DNA of 64,000 nucleotides from Burkholderiales bacterium (GTDB lineage Bacteria; Pseudomonadota; Gammaproteobacteria; Burkholderiales; Burkholderiaceae_C), in assembly GCA_029268225.1 (NCBI GenBank), contig JAJUGJ010000003.1, positions 124,001-188,000 on the forward strand, written 5' to 3'. Numbering within the stretch: position 1 is the first letter of the stretch; every line of letters starts with the position of its first letter. Made by a program: the position numbers and the translations under genes. The notes under the pieces were generated by a model that saw only the letters and a list, made by a program, of their open reading frames with translations, made no database searches and was not told where the DNA came from. Shown in pieces: positions 54,265 through 62,729 of this stretch.

Positions 54265-55464
54265 ATGAAGGTTTTGATCCTGCAGCCCACTGGGTCACAA
54301 AAAGTTGATGGTTATGTGCGCTGGTCCTGTGAGTTGATTCGTAAGGATGGTCAGCAGGTGAGGAGCCGTGATGTGCTCTGGTTTGAGGCGCCTGAGCATG
54401 ATCAGGCCGCCTTGCAAGCGGATGACGGGGAGCCTTTTCTGATCGCGGCGTTGATGCAAGCGATGAAAGAGGCTCGCGATATTGAGGTGCGAGGGCGCGT
54501 TTCCAAGATGCTGCTGCAGAACCTTGAGGAGTACATGGCGTTTTGGGTTGCAACAGCGCCCAAAGTGTTTTCTTCGGTGCAGATCTCTGCCGACATGGTG
54601 AGCGTTGGCATCCCGGACAGTGTTGCGGGTGATCCTCTTGGAACCGAAGCGGCGATGGCTGCGTTTTCCGGGGGATTGGATGCCACGTTCTTGGCGTGGC
54701 GACATCACACCGGGCGCGCCGGATGGCGAAGCCGTCAGATTCGGTTTTTCGTCATGCTCAGTGGATTCGATATCCAGTACAACGAATCAGCGCATGTGGA
54801 TGCTTCGATGTCCAATGCGATCCAGACGCTTGGCAGCATTGGTGCGTCACTGAAGACGCTGAGAACGAACCTGCGCAAAGTCCTCGATGTTCCCTGGAAT
54901 CATCTGCACGGGACCGCTCTGGTCGCGTGCATGCACTTCTACAAGCATCAGGCGCGAACGATGTTGCTGGGCAGTTGTGAGAAGTACGACGATTTGATCA
55001 TTCCCTGGGGTTCATCCCCGATCTCTGATCCATTGTTGTCTTCTTCCAGCTTGAGAGTCATACACGACAGCGCGGAGTTCTCTCGGTCTGAAAAGGCTGC
55101 CGGCATTGCCGACTGGCCTGCAGGGCAGGCACATCTCCGCGTGTGCTGGCTGGCGAGTAATCCCGGTGGGAATTGCCTGAAATGCGAGAAGTGCTTGCGT
55201 ACGATGGCGAACTTCGCGAGCCAAGGTTTGCCGGTTCCGAGCAGCCTGGGTGGAAGTGAGGCCTATTTGAACAAGTATATTTTTCGGACCAAGCTCAGAA
55301 CCCAGCCACAGGAAGCGGAATGGCGTGCGATTGCGGCGGCTGGTGTTGGCCGCAAGAAGAGCCTGTGGCAATACTGGGTGCCGGTGATGCTGGCGTTCTC
55401 CAAGTTGCGCCGTGCGTACTACGTGGCGACGGGTCAAGGTGCTCGCGCAGGTGTGAACAGGTGA
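54265..55464 (+). CDS. PP-loop ATP-pyrophosphatase-like protein with QueC-like zinc site
   Basis: A 399-residue protein. A PP-loop motif SGGLDAT is at residues 135-141 (SGG-x-D-S/A-T), the adenylating site of QueC/ExsB, asparagine-synthetase and related enzymes. Cysteines at 294, 304, 307 and 310 (CWLASNPGGNCLKCEKC) have the C-x9-C-x2-C-x2-C spacing of the QueC zinc site. Outside these, the protein is unlike QueC: about 170 residues longer, with an unfamiliar N-terminal domain. A role in activating a carboxyl group of a surface-sugar precursor, for amide formation, is possible. It stands alone on the plus strand between two minus-strand glycan operons, and its 3' end overlaps the next gene by 31 bases. 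Confidence 0.75.
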   Translation: MKVLILQPTGSQKVDGYVRWSCELIRKDGQQVRSRDVLWFEAPEHDQAALQADDGEPFLIAALMQAMKEARDIEVRGRVSKMLLQNLEEYMAFWVATAPKVFSSVQISADMVSVGIPDSVAGDPLGTEAAMAAFSGGLDATFLAWRHHTGRAGWRSRQIRFFVMLSGFDIQYNESAHVDASMSNAIQTLGSIGASLKTLRTNLRKVLDVPWNHLHGTALVACMHFYKHQARTMLLGSCEKYDDLIIPWGSSPISDPLLSSSSLRVIHDSAEFSRSEKAAGIADWPAGQAHLRVCWLASNPGGNCLKCEKCLRTMANFASQGLPVPSSLGGSEAYLNKYIFRTKLRTQPQEAEWRAIAAAGVGRKKSLWQYWVPVMLAFSKLRRAYYVATGQGARAGVNR

Positions 55465-56543
55465 TCAAGTTGGGTGCGCAGGCGCTGCTGTGCGTGAGTG
55501 AACCCCATTGACCATGACTCGGGGTCTTGATTGGTCTCGGGTATTCGTTGCAGGCGTGACTGCAATTCATCTCGCCATGTTGCCTCGGTCCATTCAATGT
55601 GATGCCGCTCAAGGTCGATCATCTTGAATAGCAGCTTTTTCTTGCTCTCATTGAGTGTGCTGTCGACCTCCTTTTCGGCTTTGCTCATGCACAGGGCGGG
55701 GGTGCCCTCGTTCATCGAGCAGATGCTGAGGTGATAGATGTCACTGATGCAAAATTGTGCGTGCCTCAGCAACGCGCGTTGTCCGTTTAGCCGCCAGTGA
55801 AAAGTGGGGCGTGGCCATTGGTTTTTGAGCCAGTTGATGTGGATCCCGCGCAAACCAGTCTGCGCTTCAACGAAGCGCACCACCTCCTGTGCTTCCTTGG
55901 GCCGCAGACTGCGATGAAAGCAATGCGCGAAGTATCGCCCTCGGTGCTGACTGGGGGCAAACGGTTTGAGCAGGCTCGCGCAGTCGAAGCCAAGTTGCAC
56001 ATGAGGGCCGGGGTTCAATACCTCACGCTGGATCAGAGCCAATGAGCCGGGATCCCGAAGAATGACAGCATCGGCAGATTGAATGAAGTTTGCATAACGG
56101 GTACGCAGATCTTCGTCGGACGACAGGAACTTGGACGCGCCCAAAGCGCATCCACCTGCGACAACAATGCGAGTGTCAGGCAGGTGTTTTTTGAGGTCCA
56201 GATAAATGGTTAACCACTCTTCGGCTGTGGAGCGTTGTCCTGCTACGCCGCGGCGACCAGGGTAAGAATCGAGACCCCACATGGGGTTATTCAAAAAGTC
56301 ACCCCAAAAGACGATGGTGTGATACCGGCGAAGATCATTGATGTATCGAGTCATGCGGTAGCGCAAACCACCAATGCGGTCGCGTCCCTGCGTGACAATC
56401 AATTCAAATGGTGAATTGATTGTTGAGAAGTAGCGATGCGCAGATTCATCAACTGTGTACATCCCACTGTTTCTCGGATTGTAGGCGCATATGACGCCAG
56501 TCAGGGGGGCGTTTTGATTGATTCTGAATGGCGTGTGCGGCAT
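55434..56543 (-). CDS. Polysaccharide pyruvyl transferase family protein
   Basis: A 369-residue protein of the PF04230-type pyruvyl transferase family, which adds pyruvate ketals to sugars from PEP. It begins with GVICAYNPRNSGMYTVDESA, and has ILRDPGSLALIQRE near residue 160 and LRHAQFCISDIYHLSICSMNEGTPAL near 265 (split motif: the usual SxRxHxxxxA region is changed to SDIYHLSICSM). The changed site leaves activity uncertain. Its end overlaps the convergent PP-loop gene by 31 bases. Confidence 0.7.
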   Translation of the reverse strand: MPHTPFRINQNAPLTGVICAYNPRNSGMYTVDESAHRYFSTINSPFELIVTQGRDRIGGLRYRMTRYINDLRRYHTIVFWGDFLNNPMWGLDSYPGRRGVAGQRSTAEEWLTIYLDLKKHLPDTRIVVAGGCALGASKFLSSDEDLRTRYANFIQSADAVILRDPGSLALIQREVLNPGPHVQLGFDCASLLKPFAPSQHRGRYFAHCFHRSLRPKEAQEVVRFVEAQTGLRGIHINWLKNQWPRPTFHWRLNGQRALLRHAQFCISDIYHLSICSMNEGTPALCMSKAEKEVDSTLNESKKKLLFKMIDLERHHIEWTEATWRDELQSRLQRIPETNQDPESWSMGFTHAQQRLRTQLDHLFTPARAP

Positions 56544-56576
56544 ATGAGCTGATGTCGCCTGGTGTATCCGTGAATT

Positions 56577-57320
56577 TTAACGCGCCAGAGGACTTTGCTT
56601 TTGACGTCGGCGAAAATGCACTCTGCCGAGCATTAAGGTGATATTGAAGTGTTTCTGGATGGAGCGCCAAATTCTAGGTAGAAAATGATGATTTCTGCTG
56701 GTATTTTTTCTGCCGCCTCCCGAAATGTCGGACGGGCTTTCTCGGTCGTGTAGTACCACAACAGGGCTGATGCCTGCAATTGGTAAGGATTTTTGCCAAT
56801 ATCGATCGAGGCTGGTGTCTACCGGCTCGTTGATGCTGCTGAAGTGATCTATCAAAGATTGTGCTCCGTGTTTGGATAGCACATACCCTTGCATGCCGCT
56901 AAGATTTTTGGTGGGTAGTAAAAGTCGGTGATGAGGCCGAATTTTTGCAATTGAATGCCCGACTTGTTTTTGTAGGGCACCAAGACGGATTACAGGGGTA
57001 ACGTCGAGCAATGCTGGAAGTTGGGCGATCACTTCGCTGAAATCAGGCGCAATCAGCGCGTCATCCTCGAGGATGATCGCATAGGGATGAGGCCCCGTGG
57101 CGAGGGCGTTCCAAGCTGCAATGTGACTGAGATAACAGGCGTATTCATTCGGAAAAATGGATGTTCGCTTGAGATCTTGCTCATGTTTTTGTAGGAACTC
57201 GGTGGCGCTGCCATCGATTGCGCATACCCATGAAACCTCAATGTTCAGTGGGGATAATTGTGCCTGTATCGCCTCGCGTCTGTCAGGACGTCTTTGCAAG
57301 TTGATGACATAAGCATGCAT
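56577..57320 (-). CDS. Glycosyltransferase family 25 protein
   Basis: A 247-residue enzyme of the GT25 (LOS beta-galactosyltransferase, LgtB/LpsA) family. It starts with the diagnostic YVINLQRRPDRRE, has SIFPNEYACYLSHIAAWNAL near residue 55 and the metal-binding YAIILEDDALIAPDF near 82. A basic C-terminal tail (HFRRRQKQSPLAR) could bind the membrane. It probably adds galactose or glucose to the LPS core. The next gene upstream ends 11 bases before it starts. Confidence 0.9.
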   Translation of the reverse strand: MHAYVINLQRRPDRREAIQAQLSPLNIEVSWVCAIDGSATEFLQKHEQDLKRTSIFPNEYACYLSHIAAWNALATGPHPYAIILEDDALIAPDFSEVIAQLPALLDVTPVIRLGALQKQVGHSIAKIRPHHRLLLPTKNLSGMQGYVLSKHGAQSLIDHFSSINEPVDTSLDRYWQKSLPIAGISPVVVLHDRESPSDISGGGRKNTSRNHHFLPRIWRSIQKHFNITLMLGRVHFRRRQKQSPLAR

Positions 57321-57331
57321 GCGAAAATCTT

Positions 57332-58114
57332 TCAGACCGAAGTATCCCAGCAGTCACGAAGCCGGGTGGTGTCAAATGGGTAATGGAGATGGCCCTTGAG
57401 CCAATAGCGTGGGCCATATCGGAGTGTCAAATACCCCGTTTCAAAAATGGTGTGTGGTTTCGGGGCGCCGTGGAACTTGACGATTGATGCGTTCGAGGCA
57501 ATTTTATGTGCAGTGTCCCAATCTTTGATCCCTTGTCGCATGACGTGCTTGAAACTGACGATGTGACTACTTGGGAATGTGGCAAAAGATCGGTGGTGTG
57601 CGTGCATGGCGCCAGCGATGAAGTCCTGGTCGCCTGGTACGTGTTCGGGGTAACGAATCCCCGACTGAAAATCACCATGAATGAATCCGAGCCGTGCATT
57701 GCGAATGCGCATCACCGACGAGTTGACTTCGCTTTGGGACCACCCTCGCACAATGACCAGATCTTCGTTGCACTGATCGGCGAATGCCACGATGGGCTCC
57801 AAGGGGCCTTGGATGATCACGCTGAGGTCAAGGTAGATGAAATCAGGGTAGGGGACGTACTTTGGGTTGAACAGGGAGAGCTTGTAGTACGTGGGGTGGG
57901 TTCCAGAGTGTTGGAACTCTGGCCAAGCGGAGGCATCGATCTGAACAATGTCCGGGTGGATGGCACGCACCTGGTCCGTGATGCAGATCAGCCGAGGCGC
58001 CTGCGGTGAAAACCGCCGGAGCATCCTGTAAAGGCGGTCGATGCTGGCATTGGCCTGACCTTGCATGGAGCCGGTGGCGACACAGGCATACGTGAGGATT
58101 GCGTTGGGTGTCAT
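57332..58114 (-). CDS. Putative glycosyltransferase (GT-A type)
   Basis: A 260-residue protein with a GT-A-like pattern: an N-terminal nucleotide strand (AILTYACVATGSM), then PDFIYLDLSVIIQGPLEP near residue 90, where LDLSVII could be a modified DxD site, and GDQDFIAGAMHAHH near 160, similar to GT8-like enzymes (DQD-x). No family could be named with confidence. I chose the ATG at 58114; a TTG lies 5 codons upstream. It is divergent to the pyruvyltransferase-like gene on the plus strand, with a 58-base gap. Confidence 0.65.
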   Translation of the reverse strand: MTPNAILTYACVATGSMQGQANASIDRLYRMLRRFSPQAPRLICITDQVRAIHPDIVQIDASAWPEFQHSGTHPTYYKLSLFNPKYVPYPDFIYLDLSVIIQGPLEPIVAFADQCNEDLVIVRGWSQSEVNSSVMRIRNARLGFIHGDFQSGIRYPEHVPGDQDFIAGAMHAHHRSFATFPSSHIVSFKHVMRQGIKDWDTAHKIASNASIVKFHGAPKPHTIFETGYLTLRYGPRYWLKGHLHYPFDTTRLRDCWDTSV

Positions 58115-58172
58115 GACGGGATGAAGCAAGGGTGGGCGCAGGTGTGAAGGGCTGCCATGTTAAGCTGACAAG

Positions 58173-59054
58173 ATGCCTTCTGAAGTCGTCTTCGTACACC
58201 ATCAACCAGCGTTGCGCAACATAGGTGACGAGTTGTGTTCCCCACGGCACTACTTCGATTTCGTTCAGCCCAGAGCACGCATGGCCATCATTGGGGGCGG
58301 GGTGTTTTCAGACTTGGGCGAGAAGGCGTTAGGCCGCTTGCGAATACCAGCGTCGGATGCGGTGTTGTGGGGGGTTGGACGCTCCGTCAAGCGGGCAGGC
58401 GATCGTCTTCAGGTCATTGACCATCTGCCGCACTTGGCGTGGGGGTTGCGGGACATGGATGGCGTGGCCGACCTTGCGCACTTTCTGCCCTGTGTGAGTT
58501 GCCTGCACCCGATGCTCGAAGAGCCGATCGTGGGTGACAAAACCTTGTTGTTTGTCAATGCCGATCAGCGTGTGACCCGAGAGGCCGATGTCCCGGCTTT
58601 GCAGGCCTTGGCCGCAGAACGGGGCTGGGTGTTTTTGCAAAACAGCTGCAGCGACGAAGAGATGAAGGCAGCCTTGGCCAGCTGTGCCCGGGTGGTCACC
58701 AATTCTTTCCATGGTGCCTATTGGTCTCTTTTGTCCGGGCACGCCGTCAAGGTCATCGGCTATTCGTCGAAGTTCGAGAGCCTGTTTCGAGCCTTGCGTT
58801 TGCCCGTGAGTGCACTGCTGCGCTACGAGAAGCCGCGTAAGCATGCATGGCTGACGCGTTGGCTGGGGCAAGGCTCGCAGACTTCGGAGCTGGTGGCGCA
58901 GCTCAAACGGATGTCCGGCGACGAGGGCTTTGTGGCTTTGCCTGATCCTGCGGCCATCCGGCAGGAGTTCCGGGCCATGAACCTGCGCTTTGCGCAGGGC
59001 TTGGTGGAAGCGGGGGCGTTCAAGGACGTGCGAGTCAACGTGCTGCAGCGTTGA
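58173..59054 (+). CDS. Polysaccharide pyruvyl transferase family protein
   Basis: A 293-residue protein of the pyruvyl transferase (PF04230-type) family. It begins with a short RNIGDEL motif, the family's start, has MAIIGGGVFSDLGEKAL near residue 37, and the characteristic VVTNSFHGAYWSLLSGHAVKV near 180 (SxHG-A motif). This copy keeps the standard SFHGA site and is more likely active than the one at 55.4 kb. It is the first gene of a plus-strand group that leads into gmhA, hldA and hldC-gmhB. Confidence 0.82.
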   Translation: MPSEVVFVHHQPALRNIGDELCSPRHYFDFVQPRARMAIIGGGVFSDLGEKALGRLRIPASDAVLWGVGRSVKRAGDRLQVIDHLPHLAWGLRDMDGVADLAHFLPCVSCLHPMLEEPIVGDKTLLFVNADQRVTREADVPALQALAAERGWVFLQNSCSDEEMKAALASCARVVTNSFHGAYWSLLSGHAVKVIGYSSKFESLFRALRLPVSALLRYEKPRKHAWLTRWLGQGSQTSELVAQLKRMSGDEGFVALPDPAAIRQEFRAMNLRFAQGLVEAGAFKDVRVNVLQR

Positions 59055-59146
59055 GGTTTTGCGCTCTTGGCTCGGGGACTCAGTTGTTCTGGGTGCGATC
59101 AGCGACAATGAGCGGTTTGCAACGCAGCACCGCCCGAGATTCCGCC

Positions 59147-59716
59147 ATGAGTGATCTGTTCATCCGCAACCTGACCGAACATCTGTCGCTGTTTCGGACG
59201 CTGGAGGCATTGGATGGCGCGGTGAGGGAGGCGGGGCAACTCATGTCGGCGGCCTTGCAGGACGGGCACAAGTTGCTGTTTTGTGGCAATGGGGGGTCGG
59301 CCGCAGACAGCCAGCACCTGGCTTCCGAGCTGACCGGTCGCTTCATCAAAGATCGCCGGCCGCTGGCCGCCGTGGCGCTGTCAACCGACAGCTCGGCCTT
59401 GACCTGTATCGGCAACGACTATGCCTTCGAAGAGGTGTTCGCTCGCCAACTGGTGGCGTTGGGGCGCCCGGGTGATGTGCTGGTGGCGATTTCGACGTCG
59501 GGCAACTCTCGCAATGTGCTGCGTGCTGTGCAAGAGGCGCGCGCGCTGGGCATGCCGGTGATTGGCTTGCTGGGGCGTGACGGTGGCGCGATGGCGCCGC
59601 TGTGCGATGTGCCGGTGGTGGTGCCGAGCACGGTGACCGCGCGCATTCAGGAGGCGCACATCCTGATTGGCCACACCTTGTGTGGCCTGATCGAAGAGAC
59701 GCTGGGCTTGGCATGA
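59147..59716 (+). CDS. gmhA: Sedoheptulose-7-phosphate isomerase
   Basis: A 189-residue SIS-domain isomerase that starts ADP-heptose synthesis by converting sedoheptulose 7-phosphate to D-glycero-D-manno-heptose 7-phosphate. The signature LLFCGNGGSAADSQHLASEL lies near residue 44, with ALSTDSSALTCIGNDYAFEE near 83 and AISTSGNSRNV near 118. The ATG at 59147 gives the standard length; upstream in-frame starts at 59108 and 59051 would add unrelated residues. Confidence 0.93.
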   Translation: MSDLFIRNLTEHLSLFRTLEALDGAVREAGQLMSAALQDGHKLLFCGNGGSAADSQHLASELTGRFIKDRRPLAAVALSTDSSALTCIGNDYAFEEVFARQLVALGRPGDVLVAISTSGNSRNVLRAVQEARALGMPVIGLLGRDGGAMAPLCDVPVVVPSTVTARIQEAHILIGHTLCGLIEETLGLA

Positions 59717-59726
59717 GGTGCCCCCA

Positions 59727-60680
59727 ATGGCAATGAATGAAGGATCGGGTTTGATTCCGAGTAAAGAAACCCTGTCGCGCTGCCGCGTGTTGGTGGTGGG
59801 CGATGTGATGCTGGACCGTTACTGGTTCGGGGCGGTCGACCGTATTTCCCCTGAGGCACCCGTGCCTGTGGTGCGGGTGACCAGCGAGCAAGATCGTTTG
59901 GGCGGTGCTGCCAACGTGGCCCTGAATGTGACCACACTGGGCGCACGTGCCACCTTGTTGAGCATGGTGGGCTGTGATGACGCTGCACGCAGTCTGCGTC
60001 GCCTGCTCGCTGAAAAGGGGGTGGACGCGGTATTGGGCGAGGATCCGCAGCTTCAAACGATTGTGAAGTTGCGGGTCATCGGCCGGTCGCAGCAACTGCT
60101 GCGCGTGGATTTCGAGCGCGAGCCCGCACACGAGGTTCTGGCCCAGATGCTCAGTGACTTTGAGCAGGCCTTGCCGCATCACGATGTGGTGTTGTTTTCG
60201 GACTATGGCAAGGGTGGTTTGGCGCACATACCGCGCATGATCGAACTGGCCCGGCAAGCGGGCAAGCCGGTGCTGGTGGACCCGAAGGGCAGTGACTATG
60301 CACGGTACGCCGGGGCCACCCTGATCACCCCCAACCGTGCCGAGCTGACGCAGGTGGTGGGCGCATGGTCTGATGAGGCCACCCTGGTTCAGCGCGCCGA
60401 GTCTTTGCGCACGGCTTTGGGCCTGCAGGCGGTGTTGCTCACCCGCTCGGAAGAGGGCATGACCCTGTTTGATGCGGCCGGCCATTGGCATGAGCCCGCG
60501 CAGGCCCGTGAGGTGTACGACGTGACAGGCGCCGGCGATACCGTGATCGCGACCGTGGCGGCCATGCTGGCAGCCGGCTTGTCGATGCGAGATGCCATGA
60601 CCTTGGCGAACCGCGCCGGTGGCATTGTCGTGGGCAAGTTCGGCACCGCCCACGTGAGCCATGAGGAGTTGTGCGCGTGA
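59727..60680 (+). CDS. hldA: D-glycero-beta-D-manno-heptose-7-phosphate kinase
   Basis: A 317-residue PfkB-family sugar kinase, equivalent to the N-terminal half of E. coli HldE. Motifs are VVGDVMLDRYWFG near residue 23, RLGGAANVALNV near 58 and the C-terminal catalytic DVTGAGDTVIATV near 267. It phosphorylates position 1 to give the 1,7-bisphosphate. GAGGTG lies 6 bases before the ATG at 59727. It is split from the adenylyltransferase, which is encoded next and fused to GmhB instead. Confidence 0.93.
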   Translation: MAMNEGSGLIPSKETLSRCRVLVVGDVMLDRYWFGAVDRISPEAPVPVVRVTSEQDRLGGAANVALNVTTLGARATLLSMVGCDDAARSLRRLLAEKGVDAVLGEDPQLQTIVKLRVIGRSQQLLRVDFEREPAHEVLAQMLSDFEQALPHHDVVLFSDYGKGGLAHIPRMIELARQAGKPVLVDPKGSDYARYAGATLITPNRAELTQVVGAWSDEATLVQRAESLRTALGLQAVLLTRSEEGMTLFDAAGHWHEPAQAREVYDVTGAGDTVIATVAAMLAAGLSMRDAMTLANRAGGIVVGKFGTAHVSHEELCA

Positions 60681-61714
60681 GCGAGTTGCAAGACAAGGTG
60701 TGCTCACGCGAGCAGGCCGTGGAACGTGTGGCAGCCTTGAAGCGTCCGGTGGTGTTCACCAATGGGGTGTTCGATGTGCTGCATCGCGGGCATGTGAACT
60801 ACCTGCACGAGGCCAGCAAGCTGGGAGGCTCGCTGGTGGTGGCGGTCAACTCGGATGCCTCGGCGCGGATGCTGGGCAAGGGCCCGGATCGGCCTTTGAA
60901 CAAGGCCGAAGACCGCGCGGCCGTGTTGGCAGGCTTGGCGTCGGTGTCGTTGGTGACCTTTTTCGATGAACGTACGCCGGTGGCCTTGATCGAGGCGATG
61001 CGCCCCGACCTGTATGTCAAGGGTGGCGATTACGACATGGAGACCCTGGAAGAGACCCGCGTGGTCCGCAGCTGGGGTGGCGATGCGGTGGCCATTCCTT
61101 TTGTGGATGGCTACTCGACGACTTCCTTGGTGAAGCGCATCCGTGCTGGCAGTGGGCGCAAGGTCGCCTTTCTGGACCGTGACGGGGTGATCAACCTTGA
61201 CCGTGCCTATGTGCACAAGTGGGAAGAGTTCGAGTTTGTGCCCGGCGCGGTGGCGGCCATGCGCCGTTTGCGGGAGGCTGGGTATGAGCTGGTGGTGGTG
61301 ACCAACCAGTCAGGTCTGGCGCGCGGCATGTATTCGGAGGCCGAGTACCAGGCTTTGACCGATGCCATGTGCGCAGCCTTGGCGCAGGCCGGTGCAGCCG
61401 TCACGGCGGTGTACCACTGTCCGCACCACCCCAAGGGCAAGGTGGCCGATTTGGCGGTGGAGTGCGACTGCCGCAAGCCCGCACCGGGCATGATCTTGCG
61501 GGCCGCGAAAGAGTTGGGCGTCTCGCTCGCCGACTCGTTTCTGGTCGGCGACAAGCCTTCGGACATTGAAGCAGCGCGCGCCGCCGGGGTGGGCCGGGCG
61601 TACATCGTGCAGTCCGACAACGCAGAGTCGTCAGGTGAGCATGTGCAGGCCGATGCCGCGTTCAAGGACTTGGCTGACTGCGTGGCGCACCTGCTGTCAG
61701 GCCCATCAACCTGA
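60677..61714 (+). CDS. Fusion of heptose-1-phosphate adenylyltransferase (HldC) and GmhB phosphatase
   Basis: A 345-residue bifunctional protein. Residues 1 to about 150 are a nucleotidyltransferase with the HxGH-type motif (FTNGVFDVLHRGHVNYL) and VKGGDYDMETLEET, as in the C-terminal half of HldE. Residues ~160-340 are a HAD-IIIA phosphatase of the GmhB type (VAFLDRDGVINLDRAYV, VVTNQSGLARGMYS, ECDCRKPAPGMIL, FLVGDKPSDIEAA). It would thus remove the 7-phosphate and then attach AMP. The GTG at 60677 overlaps the hldA stop, with GAGGAG 8 bases upstream. The final epimerase gene (hldD) is not in the window. Confidence 0.9.
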   Translation: MSELQDKVCSREQAVERVAALKRPVVFTNGVFDVLHRGHVNYLHEASKLGGSLVVAVNSDASARMLGKGPDRPLNKAEDRAAVLAGLASVSLVTFFDERTPVALIEAMRPDLYVKGGDYDMETLEETRVVRSWGGDAVAIPFVDGYSTTSLVKRIRAGSGRKVAFLDRDGVINLDRAYVHKWEEFEFVPGAVAAMRRLREAGYELVVVTNQSGLARGMYSEAEYQALTDAMCAALAQAGAAVTAVYHCPHHPKGKVADLAVECDCRKPAPGMILRAAKELGVSLADSFLVGDKPSDIEAARAAGVGRAYIVQSDNAESSGEHVQADAAFKDLADCVAHLLSGPST

Positions 61715-62729
61715 CACCGCTTTGCTCAAAGGCGCGCACCATGTCGCGCTTCTCGGTGTGGGACTTGAAGCGCGTACGGTCCCAGCCGAATGCCAGCACC
61801 GGTGTGCCTGCGCCGTAGAGTTGGGCGGCAAACAGTAAGGCGGTGGACCGGGTGCCGATGACCGCATCGTAGCGATGGCGGCTCATCCAGAGCTCGACGG
61901 GCTCTTTCAGGTTCAGCACTTCGTACGTGGGGCTGCACAGTTCCTGGTTCGGGTCCTTGGGGTGCCCTTTGTAGTGCACCGTTTCATAGCCCTGGGTCTG
62001 TAGCCAGTGCTGGATCTCGTGGGTCACTTGGTCGCGATGCTCGGCGCTCATCAGGCCCGCCCCCACCATGGGCTGGCCAATGACCAGGGCGCGTTTGCCT
62101 GAGGCGGCCTCCGTGGTGGGGGTCGAAGGCTCGATCAGCGGCGGCAGTGTCGCCACCTTCTCGGCGGGGTAGACGTGCGGCAGGCCGGGCAGCACATAGA
62201 TGAGGTCGCAGAAGGGCGCGTCCGAGCCGATGCGGTCGCCCGCAAAGCACCAGTAATCCAACTCGGGGGCCGCCAGTCGACGCAGCTTGCGCAGGTATTG
62301 GAGCAGGCGCTTGATGGGGCTCAGCGGGTAGCGGCGGATGCTGATGAGTCCATCAGGCAGGATGCGCGCTTTCATCGTGCGCGCGCCGACGGCGGGAGGC
62401 AGGGCGCGCAGGAAGTAGTTGATGGCCTCGGTGTCGAAAACGGCGCTGTGGATGTGCACTTCGTCGCAAGGGCCGACCAGATCGGCCACCATGCGGATGT
62501 TGGCGCGCAGGCGTCGGTGGCGTCCAAACCAGCCGGGGAGGGGATTCCAGCGAGGCCAGGGCATGTACGCACTGGCGTCCCACTCATGGGCCTGGATCAG
62601 TGAGGTGATACCCGGCTGATACCAGACCAGCACCTGCTTGGCACCACGTTCATGGTGCCTTGCAATCTGCCTTGCTGCCAAGTACTGCAGTGGCGAAGCA
62701 ACGAAGTACAGGGCAACCGTCGTGCTCAT
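61662..62729 (-). CDS. Sialyltransferase/polysialyltransferase-like glycosyltransferase
   Basis: A 355-residue protein with the motif set of bacterial sialyl- and polysialyltransferases (GT52/GT38-like): an N-terminal LYFVASPLQYLAARQ, an acidic-Gly motif in ARILPDGLISI near residue 125, the HP motif in HYKGHPKDPNQ near 255, and VIGTRSTALLFAAQL near 290. These enzymes use CMP-nonulosonic acids. As the window makes CMP-pseudaminic acid, a pseudaminyltransferase is a likely role, by inference. The start overlaps the msbA stop (ATGA), and its 3' end overlaps the convergent hldC-gmhB gene by 53 bases. Confidence 0.75.
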   Translation of the reverse strand: MSTTVALYFVASPLQYLAARQIARHHERGAKQVLVWYQPGITSLIQAHEWDASAYMPWPRWNPLPGWFGRHRRLRANIRMVADLVGPCDEVHIHSAVFDTEAINYFLRALPPAVGARTMKARILPDGLISIRRYPLSPIKRLLQYLRKLRRLAAPELDYWCFAGDRIGSDAPFCDLIYVLPGLPHVYPAEKVATLPPLIEPSTPTTEAASGKRALVIGQPMVGAGLMSAEHRDQVTHEIQHWLQTQGYETVHYKGHPKDPNQELCSPTYEVLNLKEPVELWMSRHRYDAVIGTRSTALLFAAQLYGAGTPVLAFGWDRTRFKSHTEKRDMVRAFEQSGVRLMGLTAGAPRSQPSP

